A stretch of DNA of 64,000 bases from Polyangium fumosum (GTDB lineage: Bacteria; Myxococcota_A; Polyangia; Polyangiales; Polyangiaceae). Positions 63,320 to 64,000 of this stretch are shown here, one piece after another. Position 1 is the first letter of the stretch. Each line of letters opens with the position of its first letter. The notes beneath the pieces are model-generated. The model did no database searches. It worked only from the letters and a program-made list of their open reading frames with translations, and had not been told where the DNA came from. The translations under genes and the position numbers were made by a program. The stretch lies in contig NZ_SSMQ01000020.1 of NCBI RefSeq assembly GCF_005144585.1, positions 114,045 to 178,044 of the forward strand, given 5' to 3'.

Positions 63320-63711
63320 GGTCCCCTCGCCAGCGCTCCGGCATCGGGCCGCGTCTCGCGGCGCCCGACTCATCGGAGCGGTTCAAGTGATGAGACCAAT
63401 CTACCACGAAATGCCTAGGTTTCGCGGGCTGTCCCGCGTAGCTAGGACAGTGCATGTCCTAGCGCTATGGTTCGTCCGGGTACGCGGTGGGGGATCTCGG
63501 CTGGGTCAAGCGTGCCAAGCGAGGGGATCGGACCATGCCCGTCCGCGCCGTCCGTTCAGGGCTCCGAGGTGGGCCCGATCGGCGCTCTCAGAGTGGGCCC
63601 TTTTGAACGCGGAGTTGGGGGTACAGACCGGCTACCTGGGTAACAGGGTAGACCGGGAGCCTGGGTGACAGTTAGTTGCCCTACGGTCGACAGGTCTGGC
63701 GAGACCTGGGC
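63320..63711. other. Intergenic region between two transposase genes, with palindrome
   Basis: 392 bp without a gene. The inverted repeat GCTAGGACA-GTGCA-TGTCCTAGC (63441-63463) is a perfect 9-bp pair, like an operator or a hairpin. Two GTGGGCCC-containing words (near 63566 and 63591) resemble the ones near 58.9 kb. Shortly before the IS481-type gene, the words CCTGGGTAACAG and CCTGGGTGACAG repeat about 27 bp apart and may belong to its left end. Confidence 0.55.
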
Positions 63712-64000
63712 ATGCCCTGGAGGGAGAGCCGTGTCGTGGAGGAGCGCATGCGCTTCATCGTGGCTGTCGACGAAGGTGACGAGCCGTTCACGGAGCTTTG
63801 TCGTCGCTTCGGAATCAGCCGAAAAACCGGTTACAAGTGGCTCGAACGATATGAGTCGCTCGGGCCGGCGGGGCTAGAGGACAAACCTCCGGTCGCGCGC
63901 AACCATCCGCATCGTTTGGATGACGAGCTCGCGGACGTCTTCGTGAAGACGCGCAAAGACCACCCGACCTGGGGACCGAAAAAGCTCCGCGCGTTCGTCG
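63712..64000 (+). mobile_element. IS481-family-like transposase, 5' part (runs off the window)
   Basis: 96 residues are visible from ATG 63712: MPWRESRVVEERMRFIVAVD, then a helix-turn-helix (FTELCRRFGISRKTGYKWLE) and GLEDKPPVARNHPHR, DHPTWGPKKLRAFV. This is the standard N-terminus of IS481-type (and related IS3) transposases; the catalytic DDE domain lies beyond the edge, so integrity cannot be judged. Confidence 0.85.

Overview
The window is GC-rich (roughly 70 % by eye) and reads like a myxobacterial chromosome, probably order Polyangiales/Polyangiaceae. That placement is inferred from content: Ser/Thr protein kinases with atypical catalytic loops, an MglA-family GTPase, many Cys-rich or TPR/PEGA lipoproteins, a sigma-54 response regulator and four-base ATGA/GTGA gene overlaps. 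No rRNA is present. One tRNA-Phe(GAA) lies at 31.1 kb.

Layout. 0-1 kb: N-terminal part of a Ser/Thr kinase on the minus strand. 1.1-6.4 kb: molybdenum-cofactor genes as two abutting convergent operons (moaD-moaA-moaC-moaE forward; patatin-like gene, moaB and moeA reverse). MoaC carries an N-terminal nitrate-reductase-associated (NarM-like) domain. 6.5-10.2 kb: Lgt-like protein, a di-iron ferritin-like protein, a two-RRM glycine-rich RNA-binding protein and the short gene rpmG. 10.4-16.1 kb: the rod-shape operon mreB-mreC-mreD-mrdA-rodA. 16-19.4 kb (minus): MglA-like GTPase, PA14 lipoprotein, rhomboid protease. 19.7-22.7 kb: ECF sigma, putative anti-sigma, lipoprotein, LpxL-like acyltransferase. 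22.7-31 kb: J-domain/TPR protein, DnaK and a third protein sharing a small domain with the J protein, then an M1 peptidase and a membrane protein. 31-41 kb: surface lipoproteins, a second Ser/Thr kinase, a 14-repeat Cys-rich protein and a TTG-initiated glycogen synthase. 41-52.5 kb: HAD hydrolase, a 42-43 bp minisatellite, alcohol dehydrogenase, MarR plus DUF2156, a PAS-STAS regulator, and a sigma-54 two-component system. 52.6-58.4 kb: a divergent RND efflux operon.

58.4-64 kb is an accessory region. It holds three tandem small helix-turn-helix-like proteins in a translationally coupled operon with a sigma-like factor, then a lower-GC toxin-antitoxin-SecB-like chaperone (TAC) operon directly behind an IS1-like transposase, and finally the start of an IS481-type transposase.

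The two strongest non-gene signals are these. First, a dispersed palindromic element (three full copies and one truncated) is built from two inverted ~100 bp modules, each centred on a 14-bp hairpin; differences between copies are compensatory in both hairpins, and one hairpin is a plausible bidirectional terminator. Second, the 214-bp divergent region between the sigma-54 two-component system and the RND operon carries a -24/-12-like site on each side and two near-palindromes 22 bp apart between them.
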